This document shows, piece after piece, positions 6,981 to 15,093 of a DNA stretch of 34,064 nt. The notes beneath the pieces were generated by a model. It made no database searches and had not been told where the DNA came from. It saw only the letters and a program-made list of their open reading frames with translations. The position numbers and the translations under genes are program-made. Source of the DNA: an uncultured Campylobacter sp. (GTDB lineage Bacteria; Campylobacterota; Campylobacteria; Campylobacterales; Campylobacteraceae); NCBI GenBank assembly GCA_947090385.1, contig CAMUNZ010000005.1:1-34064 (forward strand), given 5' to 3'. The first letter of the stretch is position 1. Each line of letters begins with the position of its first letter.

Positions 6981-8028
6981 CGTTTGCTTCTTTCTCTACA
7001 ACTTTTAAAAATTCTGTTACTAAATTTTCTTCGCTGAAATTTCCTACAATTTCACCTTTTTTTATAACCAATCCGCCATTTTTACCAAAAGCTATCGCGA
7101 CATCGGCTCCTTTTGCTTCACCTAAAGCATTTACAGCGCACCCCATTACAGAAATTGTCAAAGGTTTTTTTATATGAGAAGTTTTTTCTTCTACTACTTT
7201 TATAGCGCTCATCAAATCGCTTTGAAGTCGTCCGCAAGTAGGACAAGAAATGATATTTATTCCGCTTTTTTGTCTTCCGCTATCTTGCAAAATTGCCCTT
7301 GCAACTTGAATTTCGCTTTCAAGTTCGCCAGTTATGCTAACTCTCATTGTATCACCTATGCCATCCATTAAAAGTCCGCCAAGAGCGATTGCTGATTTTA
7401 TTGTAGCGTGAAATTTTGTTCCAGCTTCTGTAACGCCTAAATGAAAGGGATAATCACAAAGTGGGCGAAGTTTTCTGTAAGATTTTGATGTAATTTGGAC
7501 ATTTGAGCTTTTTAACGATATCGCTATATCGGTAAAATCAAAATCTTCTAAAAGTTTATAATTATAAATCGCGCTCTGTATAATTCCCTCGACACTTACG
7601 CCATATTTTTCGTCAAATTGTTTTTCTAAACTTCCGCCATTTACGCCGATTCTGATAGGAATTTTTCTTTGTTTGCATAGATTTACTATCATTTTTATCC
7701 TGTCTTTTCCGCCTATATTTCCAGGATTTATGCGAATTGCATCTACAAATTCGCCCACAATTAAAGCAAGTCTATAATTAAAATGTATATCTGCCACGAT
7801 CGGTAAAGGGCTTTTTTCTTTTATTTGTTTTAAAGCGTTTGCGTCTTCTTTATCCAAAACCGCACATCTTACGATATCGCAACCAGAAAAATAAAGTCTG
7901 TTTATTTGCTCAAGAGTGCCGTTTATATCTTTTGTTTTGCTAAAAGTCATTGATTGTACTGAAATTTTATTTTCGCCACCAACGCCGACATTTCCTACAA
8001 AAATTTCTCGTGTTTTATATCTTTGCAT
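6973..8028 (-). CDS. ispG: 4-hydroxy-3-methylbut-2-en-1-yl diphosphate synthase (IspG/GcpE)
   Basis: IspG converts MEcPP to HMBPP, the sixth step of the non-mevalonate (MEP) isoprenoid pathway, using a [4Fe-4S] cluster. The 351-residue protein has the TIM-barrel part (SVQSMTFSKT, ADIHFNYRLAL, RINPGNIG) and the cluster ligands Cys262 and Cys265 (CPTCGR) and Cys297 with Glu304 (MGCAVNALGEA). AGGA lies six bases before the ATG on the minus strand. It is the first gene of an ispG-dnaB pair and is divergent from ppk. The 100-bp gap between them must hold both promoters. Confidence 0.97.
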   Translation of the reverse strand: MQRYKTREIFVGNVGVGGENKISVQSMTFSKTKDINGTLEQINRLYFSGCDIVRCAVLDKEDANALKQIKEKSPLPIVADIHFNYRLALIVGEFVDAIRINPGNIGGKDRIKMIVNLCKQRKIPIRIGVNGGSLEKQFDEKYGVSVEGIIQSAIYNYKLLEDFDFTDIAISLKSSNVQITSKSYRKLRPLCDYPFHLGVTEAGTKFHATIKSAIALGGLLMDGIGDTMRVSITGELESEIQVARAILQDSGRQKSGINIISCPTCGRLQSDLMSAIKVVEEKTSHIKKPLTISVMGCAVNALGEAKGADVAIAFGKNGGLVIKKGEIVGNFSEENLVTEFLKVVEKEANDE

Positions 8029-8128
8029 AAAAATTCCTAAAATTTTAAAAAATTTGTTATTTTAACTAAATAAAATAAAAGTAAAATTTTATTACAATTT
8101 TATAAAATTTTTAAAAAAAGGATAAAAA

Positions 8129-10216
8129 GTGGACGAAAATAAAAATGTTTTTATAAATCGCGAACTTTCGTGGCTTAGATTTAATAGCAGAGTTTTAACG
8201 CAAGCGCAAAAAAATATTCCTTTGCTTGAAAGACTTAAATTTTTAGCAATTTATTGCACAAATTTAGATGAATTTTATATGATAAGAGTTGCCGGTCTTA
8301 AACAACTTTTTGCGGCCGGCGTTGTTGTAAGTGGAAGTGATGAAATGACGCCACTTGATCAATTAAGAGCTATTAGAAATTATTTAAAACAAGAGCAGCA
8401 AACATTAGAAAATACATATTTTCAAATAAAAGCTGAGCTTGAAAAAGAGAATTTTTTTATAAAAAATTACGATGAGTTGAGTGAGGATTTACAAAAAACA
8501 GCAGATGATTATTTTCGCACAAATATATGGCCGATCATCGTGCCAATCGCAGTTGATAGCACGCATCCTTTTCCGCATTTAAATAATTTAAGCTTTTCTT
8601 TGGCGGTTAAACTTTGTGATAAAACAGTGCCAGAAATTATAAAATTTGGAATGATAAGAATTTCAAGGGTTTTACCAAGATTTGTAGAACTTAGTGATAA
8701 TTGCTATTGTCCTATTGAAAGTTTAGTAAAAGAGCATGTAGAAGAAATTTTTCCAGGATATAAGCTTTTAAGTTCGGCTGCTTTTAGAGTTACAAGAAAT
8801 GCTGATATCGTAATCGAAGAAGAAGAAGCCGATGATTTTATGATGATTTTAGAACAAGGATTAAAACTTCGCCGAAAAGGTGCTTTTGTAAGAATGCAAA
8901 TAGAAAAAAACGCCGATCCAGAATTGCTAGAATTTATAAATCAACATATGAATATTTTTTATAAAGATATTTATGAATATGAAGCGCCGTTTAAACTTGA
9001 CGGTCTTTGGAACTTGGTGTTTAATAAAGAATTTTCTCATTTGGCTTATCCCCCCTTTGTCCCCAAAACGTTACCGCCTTTTGATGGTAACTTATCGATG
9101 TTTGATGCGATCGACAAAGGTGATGTGATTTTATATCATCCTTATGAAAGTTTCGAGTCTGTTGCGCAATTTATAAAAGAAGCGGCAAAAGATCCAAAAG
9201 TCGTAAGCATAAGAATGACGCTTTATAGAGTTGAAAAAAACTCTCCAATCGTGCAATCTTTAATCGATGCAGCAAACGATGGCAAACAAGTAACTGTTAT
9301 GGTTGAGTTAAAAGCTAGATTTGATGAAGAAAATAATCTTCATTGGGCAAAAGCGCTTGAAAATGCCGGAGCGCATGTGATTTATGGAATTACAGGATTT
9401 AAAGTCCATGCAAAAGTTACTCAAATCATAAGAAAAGACGGATCAAAACTTAAATTTTATATACATCTTGGAACTGGAAATTATAATGGAAGTAGTGCGA
9501 AAATTTACACGGATGTGAGTTATTTTACAAATAAAGAAGAATTTGCAAAAGATAGCACGACATTTTTTCATATACTTTCAGGTTATAACAAAAATCGCAA
9601 GTTAAACACGCTTTCTATGTCGCCTATGCAGATAAAAAATCGTCTTTTAGAATTGATCGAGCAAGAGACAAGCTTTGGAAAAGATGGCAGAATTATTGCT
9701 AAAATGAATGCACTTGTCGATAGCGATATGATAAAAGCTTTAATTCGCGCTTCAATTGCTGGAGTTAAAATCGATTTGATTGTGCGCGGAATTTGTTGTT
9801 TAAGACCTGGAATTTCTGGTGTAAGTGATAATATAAAAGTTATTTCAATCGTTGGAAAATATCTAGAACATGCAAGAATTTTTTATTTTGAGCATTCAAA
9901 ACCGCAAATTTTTACATCAAGTGCAGACTGGATGACTAGAAATTTAGAAAGAAGATTTGAGCTTATGACGCCGATATTTGATGAAAATTTACGAAATAAA
10001 CTTTTGCAAATTTTAAAACTTCAATTAAACGATAATTCTTTGGCTTTTGAGCTTAAAAATTCAGGCGAGTATGAATTAAAACAAAATGCAGAAAATTCGC
10101 TAAATTCACAAGAAGCTTTTGAAGATTATTTCAATAAACTTTATAAAAGTTATATAAAAGACACTTCTCACGCAAAAGCACAAATTTTAGCTTCTAAACT
10201 TTTTGTTGAAAGCTAA
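8129..10216 (+). CDS. ppk: Polyphosphate kinase 1
   Basis: PPK1 reversibly builds inorganic polyphosphate from the gamma phosphate of ATP. In Campylobacter it is linked to stress survival. The 695-residue protein has the N domain (FINRELSWLRFN, TNLDEFYMIRVAG), the head domain and two phospholipase-D-like catalytic domains. His427 in KVHAK corresponds to the phosphorylated His435 of E. coli, and His446 in HLGTGNYN to His454, with the same 19-residue spacing. The C-terminal EHARIFYFEHSKP and MTRNLERRFELM motifs are present. The start is GTG at 8129, with AAGGA at 8118-8122, about 6 bases upstream. TATAAAAT at 8101-8108 may be the -10 but is not distinctive. A run of six C at 9050-9055 is unusual here. 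Confidence 0.98.
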   Translation: MDENKNVFINRELSWLRFNSRVLTQAQKNIPLLERLKFLAIYCTNLDEFYMIRVAGLKQLFAAGVVVSGSDEMTPLDQLRAIRNYLKQEQQTLENTYFQIKAELEKENFFIKNYDELSEDLQKTADDYFRTNIWPIIVPIAVDSTHPFPHLNNLSFSLAVKLCDKTVPEIIKFGMIRISRVLPRFVELSDNCYCPIESLVKEHVEEIFPGYKLLSSAAFRVTRNADIVIEEEEADDFMMILEQGLKLRRKGAFVRMQIEKNADPELLEFINQHMNIFYKDIYEYEAPFKLDGLWNLVFNKEFSHLAYPPFVPKTLPPFDGNLSMFDAIDKGDVILYHPYESFESVAQFIKEAAKDPKVVSIRMTLYRVEKNSPIVQSLIDAANDGKQVTVMVELKARFDEENNLHWAKALENAGAHVIYGITGFKVHAKVTQIIRKDGSKLKFYIHLGTGNYNGSSAKIYTDVSYFTNKEEFAKDSTTFFHILSGYNKNRKLNTLSMSPMQIKNRLLELIEQETSFGKDGRIIAKMNALVDSDMIKALIRASIAGVKIDLIVRGICCLRPGISGVSDNIKVISIVGKYLEHARIFYFEHSKPQIFTSSADWMTRNLERRFELMTPIFDENLRNKLLQILKLQLNDNSLAFELKNSGEYELKQNAENSLNSQEAFEDYFNKLYKSYIKDTSHAKAQILASKLFVES

Positions 10217-10223
10217 ATTAAAC

Positions 10224-10265
10224 GTAGAAATTTTGATTTTATCGGAATTTCTACAATTCTTTTTA
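10224..10265 (+). terminator. Likely terminator of ppk
   Basis: GTAGAAATT (10224-10232) pairs perfectly with AATTTCTAC (10246-10254). Two G-U pairs and GAT/ATC close the inner stem around a TTT loop. A T-rich stretch (10256-10264) follows within two bases. It begins 8 bases after the ppk stop. Confidence 0.75.
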
Positions 10266-10295
10266 TTGTGAATTAAAATTGAAAGTATTACAATA
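10264..10295. promoter_or_regulatory. Inverted repeat with -10 candidate upstream of the solute-binding protein gene
   Basis: TATTGTGAAT (10264-10273) and ATTACAATA (10287-10295) form an inverted repeat with one extra base in the left arm. The right arm includes TACAAT (10289-10294), a plausible -10 about 35 bases before the ATG of the solute-binding protein gene. This could be an operator over the promoter; no regulator is identified. Confidence 0.35.
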
Positions 10296-10328
10296 TCACC
10301 AAAAATTTATGCAATTTAGAGATTTTAA

Positions 10329-11150
10329 ATGAAAAAAATTTTATTTTTTGTGATCTGCTTTGTCGGTTTTTTATTTGCAAATTCTTTGCAAGAAATTTTA
10401 CAAAATAAAGAAATTAGAGTTGGAATTCGAGTTGATTTTCCGCCACTTGGAACATTAAAAGATGATAAATTACAAGGTTTTGAAGTAGATTTATCAAAAA
10501 AGATTTTTAAAGAAGTTTTTAAAGATAAAAATGTAAGCGTGAAATTCGTCGGTGTTACAAGTAAAAACAGAATTTCTTTTCTTGATGAAAATAAAATAGA
10601 TGTCGCTTTTGCCGCTTTAGCTCAAACACCATCCAGAGTAAAACAGGTTGATTTTTCTATGCCGTATTTAACTACAAATATGGCGATTATTTCAAAAAAA
10701 GGCGGTGATTTTAAAATGCTAGATGATTTTAAAAGCAAAACTTTGCTTGTTATCCCAAAAACTGCTAGCGATGAGTTTATAAATAAAAATCAAAATAAAT
10801 TTGTAAATATTAAAATAAAAAATTGTTCAGGTCTCAATGATTGTTTTGCTATGCTTCAAAATGGCGAAGCTGATGGATATTTTCACTCTATTTTAGCGAT
10901 TGGAATTTTGCCGATTTTGTATCCAGATTATGAAATTGGCGTTGGTTTAGTTGGAAAAAGCGATTTAGTCGGTTGCGCCGTAAAAAAGGGAAATAAAGAA
11001 CTTTTAAAAGTTATAAATAATGAAATCATAAAATTAATGTCAACTTCATTTTTCAAAGATGCTTATCATAATTCATTTGATGTTTATTACAAAGGCAAAT
11101 TGGATAAAAAATACTTTTTATTAGATAATTTATATTCGAGATTTTTATGA
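10329..11150 (+). CDS. Family 3 periplasmic amino-acid-type solute-binding protein
   Basis: The 273-residue protein has a signal peptide (about residues 1-17, MKKILFFVICFVGFLFA). It then shows the family 3 binding-protein pattern: IRVGIRVDFPPLG, LQGFEVDLSKKI, VDFSMPYLTTNMAII and a second-lobe segment with NDCFAML. Such proteins capture polar amino acids for ABC importers; Campylobacter PEB1 is an example. No permease or ATPase gene is adjacent, so it either serves a transporter encoded elsewhere or has another binding role. The signal peptide has a Cys at position 10, but no lipobox is evident. The stop overlaps the start of the next gene as ATGA. The ligand cannot be inferred. Confidence 0.88.
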   Translation: MKKILFFVICFVGFLFANSLQEILQNKEIRVGIRVDFPPLGTLKDDKLQGFEVDLSKKIFKEVFKDKNVSVKFVGVTSKNRISFLDENKIDVAFAALAQTPSRVKQVDFSMPYLTTNMAIISKKGGDFKMLDDFKSKTLLVIPKTASDEFINKNQNKFVNIKIKNCSGLNDCFAMLQNGEADGYFHSILAIGILPILYPDYEIGVGLVGKSDLVGCAVKKGNKELLKVINNEIIKLMSTSFFKDAYHNSFDVYYKGKLDKKYFLLDNLYSRFL

Positions 11151-11518
11151 AATTTAGAATTTATTACGATGATACGGATGCCGGTGGTATCGTGTATCAC
11201 GCAAATTATATAAAATTTTGCGAAAGAGCAAGAAGCGAATTTTTCTTTCAAAATAATGTAAATTTTGATGAAAATCACCATTTTGTTGTAACTGAAATTT
11301 TTGCAAAATATATAAAATCAGCATTTTTGGGCGATATTATCGATGTAAAAACTAAAATTACAGATATTAAAAAAGCAAGTTTGATTTTAAAACAAGAAAT
11401 TTTTAAAAACGATGAGAAAATTTTTTATGCCGATGTAAAAATTGCTTATTTGGAATATAAAAAACCAAAGCAAATTCCACAAAATTGGATAGATTTGATA
11501 AAAAAATTAAATGAATAA
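11147..11518 (+). CDS. ybgC: YbgC-type acyl-CoA thioesterase
   Basis: The 123-residue hotdog-fold protein has the family signature YYDDTDAGGIVYHANY near the N terminus, whose second Asp is the expected catalytic residue, followed by KFCERARSEF. YbgC enzymes hydrolyse acyl-CoA (or acyl-ACP) thioesters in the cytosol and are usually found with the Tol-Pal genes. Here the gene is instead coupled by an ATGA overlap to the solute-binding protein gene. No Tol-Pal gene is in the window. Confidence 0.93.
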   Translation: MKFRIYYDDTDAGGIVYHANYIKFCERARSEFFFQNNVNFDENHHFVVTEIFAKYIKSAFLGDIIDVKTKITDIKKASLILKQEIFKNDEKIFYADVKIAYLEYKKPKQIPQNWIDLIKKLNE

Positions 11519-11588
11519 ATTTTCGATTTTTTATTTAAAAAGATTAAAACAATCAAAAAAATTTATAAAATAAAAATTTTAATTATGC

Positions 11589-11594
11589 TAATAT
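11589..11594 (+). promoter_or_regulatory. Likely -10 box for the folD transcript
   Basis: TAATAT preceded by TGC lies 30 bases before the folD start, after an AT-rich run that fits the Campylobacter sigma-70 pattern. It would be the promoter for the long overlapping gene run that begins with folD. Confidence 0.4.
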
Positions 11595-11623
11595 CCCAAG
11601 TATATTTTGATTAAGGGATTATG

Positions 11624-12460
11624 ATGCAAATAATTGATGGAAAACTTATATCTCAAAAAGTAAAAGACGAGATCAAAGAAGAGATTGAAAATAAAAATTT
11701 AACTCCAGGGCTTGCTGTGATTTTGGTAGGACAAGATAAAGCAAGTGCTACTTATGTGGCTTCAAAAGAAAAAGCTTGCGCAGCTTGTGGGATAAAATCT
11801 TTTGCTTATAAATTTGAAGAAATTAGCGAAGATAAACTTTTAAATTTGATTGACGATTTAAATAAAAATGACAAAATAGATGGAATTTTAGTACAACTTC
11901 CGCTTCCAAAAAATATCGACACAAATAAAATTTTAGAAAAAATTGATCCAAAAAAAGATGTCGATGGATTTAGCGCTATAAATTTTGGACGACTTGCAAG
12001 CGGGCTTGATGGTTTTGTGCCTTGCACACCGCTTGGAATTATGCGACTTTTAAAAGAGTATAAAATCGAAGTGAGCGGTAAAGATGTCGTCGTTATCGGT
12101 AGAAGCAACATAGTAGGAAAACCTATGGCGTTTTTGATGATAAATGAAAGTGCCACCGTAACAGTTTGTAATTCAAAAACAAAAAATTTAAAAGATATTA
12201 CTAAAAATGCCGATATTTTAGTTGTCGCTATCAGAAAACCATTATTTTTAAAAGCAGATATGGTAAAAGAAAATTCTGTGATTATAGATGTTGGTATAAA
12301 TCGCCTTGATAATGGAAAATTGGTCGGCGATGTTGATTTTGATGAGGTTAGCAAAAAAGCAAGTTTTATAACTCCAGTTCCAGGCGGAGTTGGTCCTATG
12401 ACGATAGCTATGCTACTTCAAAATACATTAAATTCAGCAAAAAAACGAAATCAAAGATGA
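11624..12460 (+). CDS. folD: Bifunctional methylene-tetrahydrofolate dehydrogenase/cyclohydrolase
   Basis: FolD interconverts 5,10-methylene-, 5,10-methenyl- and 10-formyl-tetrahydrofolate with NADP, supplying one-carbon units. The protein has the catalytic Tyr/Lys segment ATYVASKEKAC (Tyr44, Lys48), GILVQLPLPK, DVDGFSAINFG, the NADP-site GRSNIVGKPM and the C-terminal PVPGGVGPMT. Two ATG codons lie in tandem. The second (11624) is chosen because AAGGGA at 11613-11618 is five bases from it but only two from the first. Length is 278 residues. The stop overlaps lepB as ATGA. Confidence 0.97.
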   Translation: MQIIDGKLISQKVKDEIKEEIENKNLTPGLAVILVGQDKASATYVASKEKACAACGIKSFAYKFEEISEDKLLNLIDDLNKNDKIDGILVQLPLPKNIDTNKILEKIDPKKDVDGFSAINFGRLASGLDGFVPCTPLGIMRLLKEYKIEVSGKDVVVIGRSNIVGKPMAFLMINESATVTVCNSKTKNLKDITKNADILVVAIRKPLFLKADMVKENSVIIDVGINRLDNGKLVGDVDFDEVSKKASFITPVPGGVGPMTIAMLLQNTLNSAKKRNQR

Positions 12461-13317
12461 AAAATTTTCTAAAAAAAACTTATGAATTTTCTAGTAGTTG
12501 GACTGGGACGATAATTATCGTTTTGTTGATTATATTTTTTATAGCACAAGCTTTTGTAATTCCAAGTGGTTCTATGAAAAATACGCTTTTGATAAAAGAT
12601 TTTTTATTTGCTAAAAAATTTAGCTATGGAATTACAATTCCTAGGCTTCCCATGCTAAATGTCCCTCTTTTGCCAGATTTTTTTGGAAATGGTCATTTAA
12701 TCGAAGGAGAACGCCCAAAACGTGGCGAGATTGTTATTTTCGCTTATCCAAAAGATAATACTTCGCTTTTTGTAAAACGTCTTTTTGCTGTCGGTGGAGA
12801 TGAAGTTATCGCTACAAATAAAGCCATTTATCTTCGTCCAAACGAAGGAGATAAATTTATAGATGAAAATTATGATAAAAATGATATTGTGATTTTAGGT
12901 GGAAAGAAATTTGTAAAAGAGCCTTATAAATTTGGCGGAATTCATTATGATAAAAATATTAAAATATTTGAAATTTTCGTGAAATTTTTAGCTACGAATA
13001 ATTTTTATATGAATCCAATTCATTTAAAAGAATTTACAGATTACGAAGGATTACCTTTTAATGCATTTTATGCGAAAATTCCGCAAGATGAATTTTTTAT
13101 GATCGGAGATAATAGAGATCATTCAAATGATAGCCGTTTTTGGGGGACTGTGCCATATAAAAATATAATCGGAACGCCTTGGTTTGTTTATTTGAGCATA
13201 GATGATAATTGGGCTATTCGTTGGGAAAGAGTTGGAAAAAGCGTCGATACTTTACAAAATGACGAAAAAATTTTGCAAAAAGCTTATTTAGAAGAAGAAG
13301 TTGGTGGAATTTATTAG
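12457..13317 (+). CDS. lepB: Signal peptidase I
   Basis: It cleaves signal peptides from exported proteins at the outer face of the inner membrane. The 286-residue protein has one N-terminal membrane helix (about 17-33). Box B PSGSM carries the nucleophile Ser39, KRLFAVGGDEV carries the general-base Lys107, and box E GDNRDHSNDSR starts at Gly217. An insert between the Lys box and box E makes the beta domain longer than the minimal type. It is coupled to folD by a 4-base overlap and is 13 bases upstream of rpiB. Confidence 0.97.
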   Translation: MKNFLKKTYEFSSSWTGTIIIVLLIIFFIAQAFVIPSGSMKNTLLIKDFLFAKKFSYGITIPRLPMLNVPLLPDFFGNGHLIEGERPKRGEIVIFAYPKDNTSLFVKRLFAVGGDEVIATNKAIYLRPNEGDKFIDENYDKNDIVILGGKKFVKEPYKFGGIHYDKNIKIFEIFVKFLATNNFYMNPIHLKEFTDYEGLPFNAFYAKIPQDEFFMIGDNRDHSNDSRFWGTVPYKNIIGTPWFVYLSIDDNWAIRWERVGKSVDTLQNDEKILQKAYLEEEVGGIY

Positions 13318-13330
13318 AAGAAGTGAAATT

Positions 13331-13759
13331 ATGAAAATAGAAAAAATTTTTATCGCAAACGATCATTCTGGAGTTGAAGTAAAAAATTTTTGTAAAAAAT
13401 TTTTGCAAAAAAAAGGTTTTGAAGTTGTGGATCTTGGATCGAATTCGAGCCAAAGCGTTGATTATCCAGATTTTAGTCATAAACTAGCGAAAAATATCAC
13501 AAAAGATAGTTATTATGGAATTTTGATTTGTGGAACGGGCATTGGAATTTCTATGGCAGCAAATCGCCATGAAAATATTCGCGCTGCACTTTGTCATGAT
13601 GCTTTTACGGCAAAATTTGCAAGAGCACATAACGATGCAAATGTGCTTTGTTTTGGGGCTAGAGTTGTTGGATTTGGTATCGTTGAAAATATGATTGAAA
13701 TCTTTTTTAATACAGAATTTGAAGGCGGTAGGCATCAAAGAAGGGTAGAAAAGATATGA
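13331..13759 (+). CDS. rpiB: Ribose-5-phosphate isomerase B
   Basis: RpiB interconverts ribose 5-phosphate and ribulose 5-phosphate in the pentose phosphate pathway. The 142-residue protein shows ANDHSGVEVK, DLGSNSSQSVDYPDF, the catalytic Cys67 in ILICGTGIG and His100-Asn101 in RAHNDANVL, matching Cys66/His99/Asn100 of E. coli RpiB. ATG 13331 is chosen; an in-frame TTG at 13301 would add ten residues that lie inside lepB and do not fit the family. The gene contains an A8 run at 13407-13414. Its stop overlaps the next start as ATGA. Confidence 0.96.
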   Translation: MKIEKIFIANDHSGVEVKNFCKKFLQKKGFEVVDLGSNSSQSVDYPDFSHKLAKNITKDSYYGILICGTGIGISMAANRHENIRAALCHDAFTAKFARAHNDANVLCFGARVVGFGIVENMIEIFFNTEFEGGRHQRRVEKI

Positions 13760-13962
13760 TTTTGACGCTATTTCTTGCTTGTTTAAGCATTGTTTTGGCT
13801 GTTTTTTTATTTTTTAAAATTCAAGAAATTTCAAAATTAAAAAAACAAAATGAAGATTTAAAAAATTTATTGCAAAAAATGCAAAAATTTTCAAAAGCTG
13901 GATTAAAACTTATAGAAGATTTAAAAGGAGATGGCGATGAAAATTTTAGAACAAAAGGATAA
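13756..13962 (+). CDS. Small membrane-anchored coiled-coil protein, unknown function
   Basis: The 68-residue protein has one N-terminal membrane helix (about 1-22) and then a Lys/Glu/Leu-rich helix (about 24-60) with heptad-like leucines that suggests a short coiled coil. It starts inside rpiB (ATGA overlap) and ends 26 bases inside apt, so all three are translated from one message. From memory, C. jejuni has a small gene at the same place between rpiB and apt. It resembles small divisome or scaffold proteins in layout only. I do not recognise the family. Confidence 0.72.
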   Translation: MILTLFLACLSIVLAVFLFFKIQEISKLKKQNEDLKNLLQKMQKFSKAGLKLIEDLKGDGDENFRTKG

Positions 13963-14485
13963 AGATTATCTTTTAGGTACGATTAGAAACATAAACGATT
14001 TTCCAAAACCTGGCATAGTTTTTCGTGATATTACGACACTTTTAAACAACAAAAAGGCTTTTAATTTTTTATTAGATCATTTGCAAGATAGATATAAAGA
14101 TTATAATTTGGATTTTATTTGCGGTATTGAAAGTAGGGGATTTATTTTTGGAGCGGCACTTTGTGCGAGATTAAATGTCCCTTTTGTACCTATTAGAAAG
14201 CCAAAAAAACTTCCTTATATTACGATTTCGCAAAAATATAGCTTAGAATACGGCGTTGATGAGATAGAAATTCATGTCGATGCATTTTGCAATATCAAAA
14301 ATGCAAAAGTTTTGTTGATCGACGATTTAATTGCCACGGGTGGCACTGCAAAAGCTTCTGTTGAGCTTATAAATCAAGCAAATGCTACTTGCGTTGAAGC
14401 CTGTTTTTTACTTAATTTAAAAGATTTAGGTGGCGAAAAAATTTTAAGTGATTTAACGAAAATTTATTCTGTTTTGGAGATTTGA
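13937..14485 (+). CDS. apt: Adenine phosphoribosyltransferase
   Basis: Apt salvages adenine to AMP using PRPP. The 182-residue protein has the N-terminal INDFPKPGIVFRDITTLL typical of Apt and the PRPP-binding loop LLIDDLIATGGTA at residues 126-138. Two in-frame ATGs exist, at 13931 and 13937. AAAAGGAG ends directly against the first but is six bases from the second, so 13937 is used. It overlaps the small coiled-coil gene upstream by 26 bases. It is followed by dedA, whose chosen TTG start is two bases after the stop. Confidence 0.96.
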   Translation: MKILEQKDKDYLLGTIRNINDFPKPGIVFRDITTLLNNKKAFNFLLDHLQDRYKDYNLDFICGIESRGFIFGAALCARLNVPFVPIRKPKKLPYITISQKYSLEYGVDEIEIHVDAFCNIKNAKVLLIDDLIATGGTAKASVELINQANATCVEACFLLNLKDLGGEKILSDLTKIYSVLEI

Positions 14486-14487
14486 CT

Positions 14488-15093
14488 TTGGAAGAGACTT
14501 TAAAAAATTTGATGCTTAATTATCATCAATATGCCTATGTTATTCTATTTTTTTGGTGTATTTTAGAAGGCGAGTTGGCTTTGATTTTAGGTGGAATTTT
14601 AGCTCACGAAGGACATGTTGATTTAGGGCTTACAGTTTTTATAGCTGGACTTGGTGGATTTTGTGGAGATCAAATTTATTTTTATATCGGACGGTATAAT
14701 AAAAAATATATAAATAAAAAATTAATTAAACAAAGAAGAAAATTTGCCGTTGCTCATTTACTTTTGCAAAGATATGGTTGGCCGATTATTTTTGTGCAAA
14801 GATATATGTATGGATTTCGTACGATAATTCCGATGAGTATAGGCATCACAAGATACGATGCAAAAAAATTTGCATTTATAAATTTAATTAGCGCTTGGTG
14901 TTGGGCCGGAATTACGATTTTGCTTGCTTGGTATTTTGGAAAACAAATTTGGGCAGTGATATCTTTAGCTGAAAAGCATTGGTATATAGCAATTCCTATC
15001 GTTGTGTTATTTTTGCTTGGTTTATTTTATGGATTTAATCAACTTGAAAAAAATATATTAAATACGAGAAAGGAAAAGAAAATTGCAAATTGA
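14488..15093 (+). CDS. DedA family inner-membrane protein
   Basis: The 201-residue protein has about five hydrophobic segments and the DedA (SNARE-associated, PF09335) motifs: ILGGILAHEGH, GDQIYFYIGR, the re-entrant FVQRYMYGFRTIIPMSIG, and a C-terminal membrane helix. DedA proteins help recycle lipid carriers such as undecaprenyl phosphate and maintain membrane energetics. The start is taken as TTG 14488 because GGAG at 14476-14479 is 8 bases upstream; a TTG at 14482 would be too close. The 3' end overlaps pepA by 11 bases. Confidence 0.92.
   Translation: MEETLKNLMLNYHQYAYVILFFWCILEGELALILGGILAHEGHVDLGLTVFIAGLGGFCGDQIYFYIGRYNKKYINKKLIKQRRKFAVAHLLLQRYGWPIIFVQRYMYGFRTIIPMSIGITRYDAKKFAFINLISAWCWAGITILLAWYFGKQIWAVISLAEKHWYIAIPIVVLFLLGLFYGFNQLEKNILNTRKEKKIAN

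Noticed and set aside
11806..12354. 182-codon open frame on the minus strand inside folD
   Set aside because: folD on the plus strand is intact with all family motifs. The opposite frame is Ser/Leu/Phe/Ile-rich with no recognisable domain, as expected for the complement of an AT-rich gene.
13407..13414. A8 run in rpiB as a possible frameshift or phase-variation site
   Set aside because: The rpiB frame is intact, and runs of this length are common in such AT-rich DNA.
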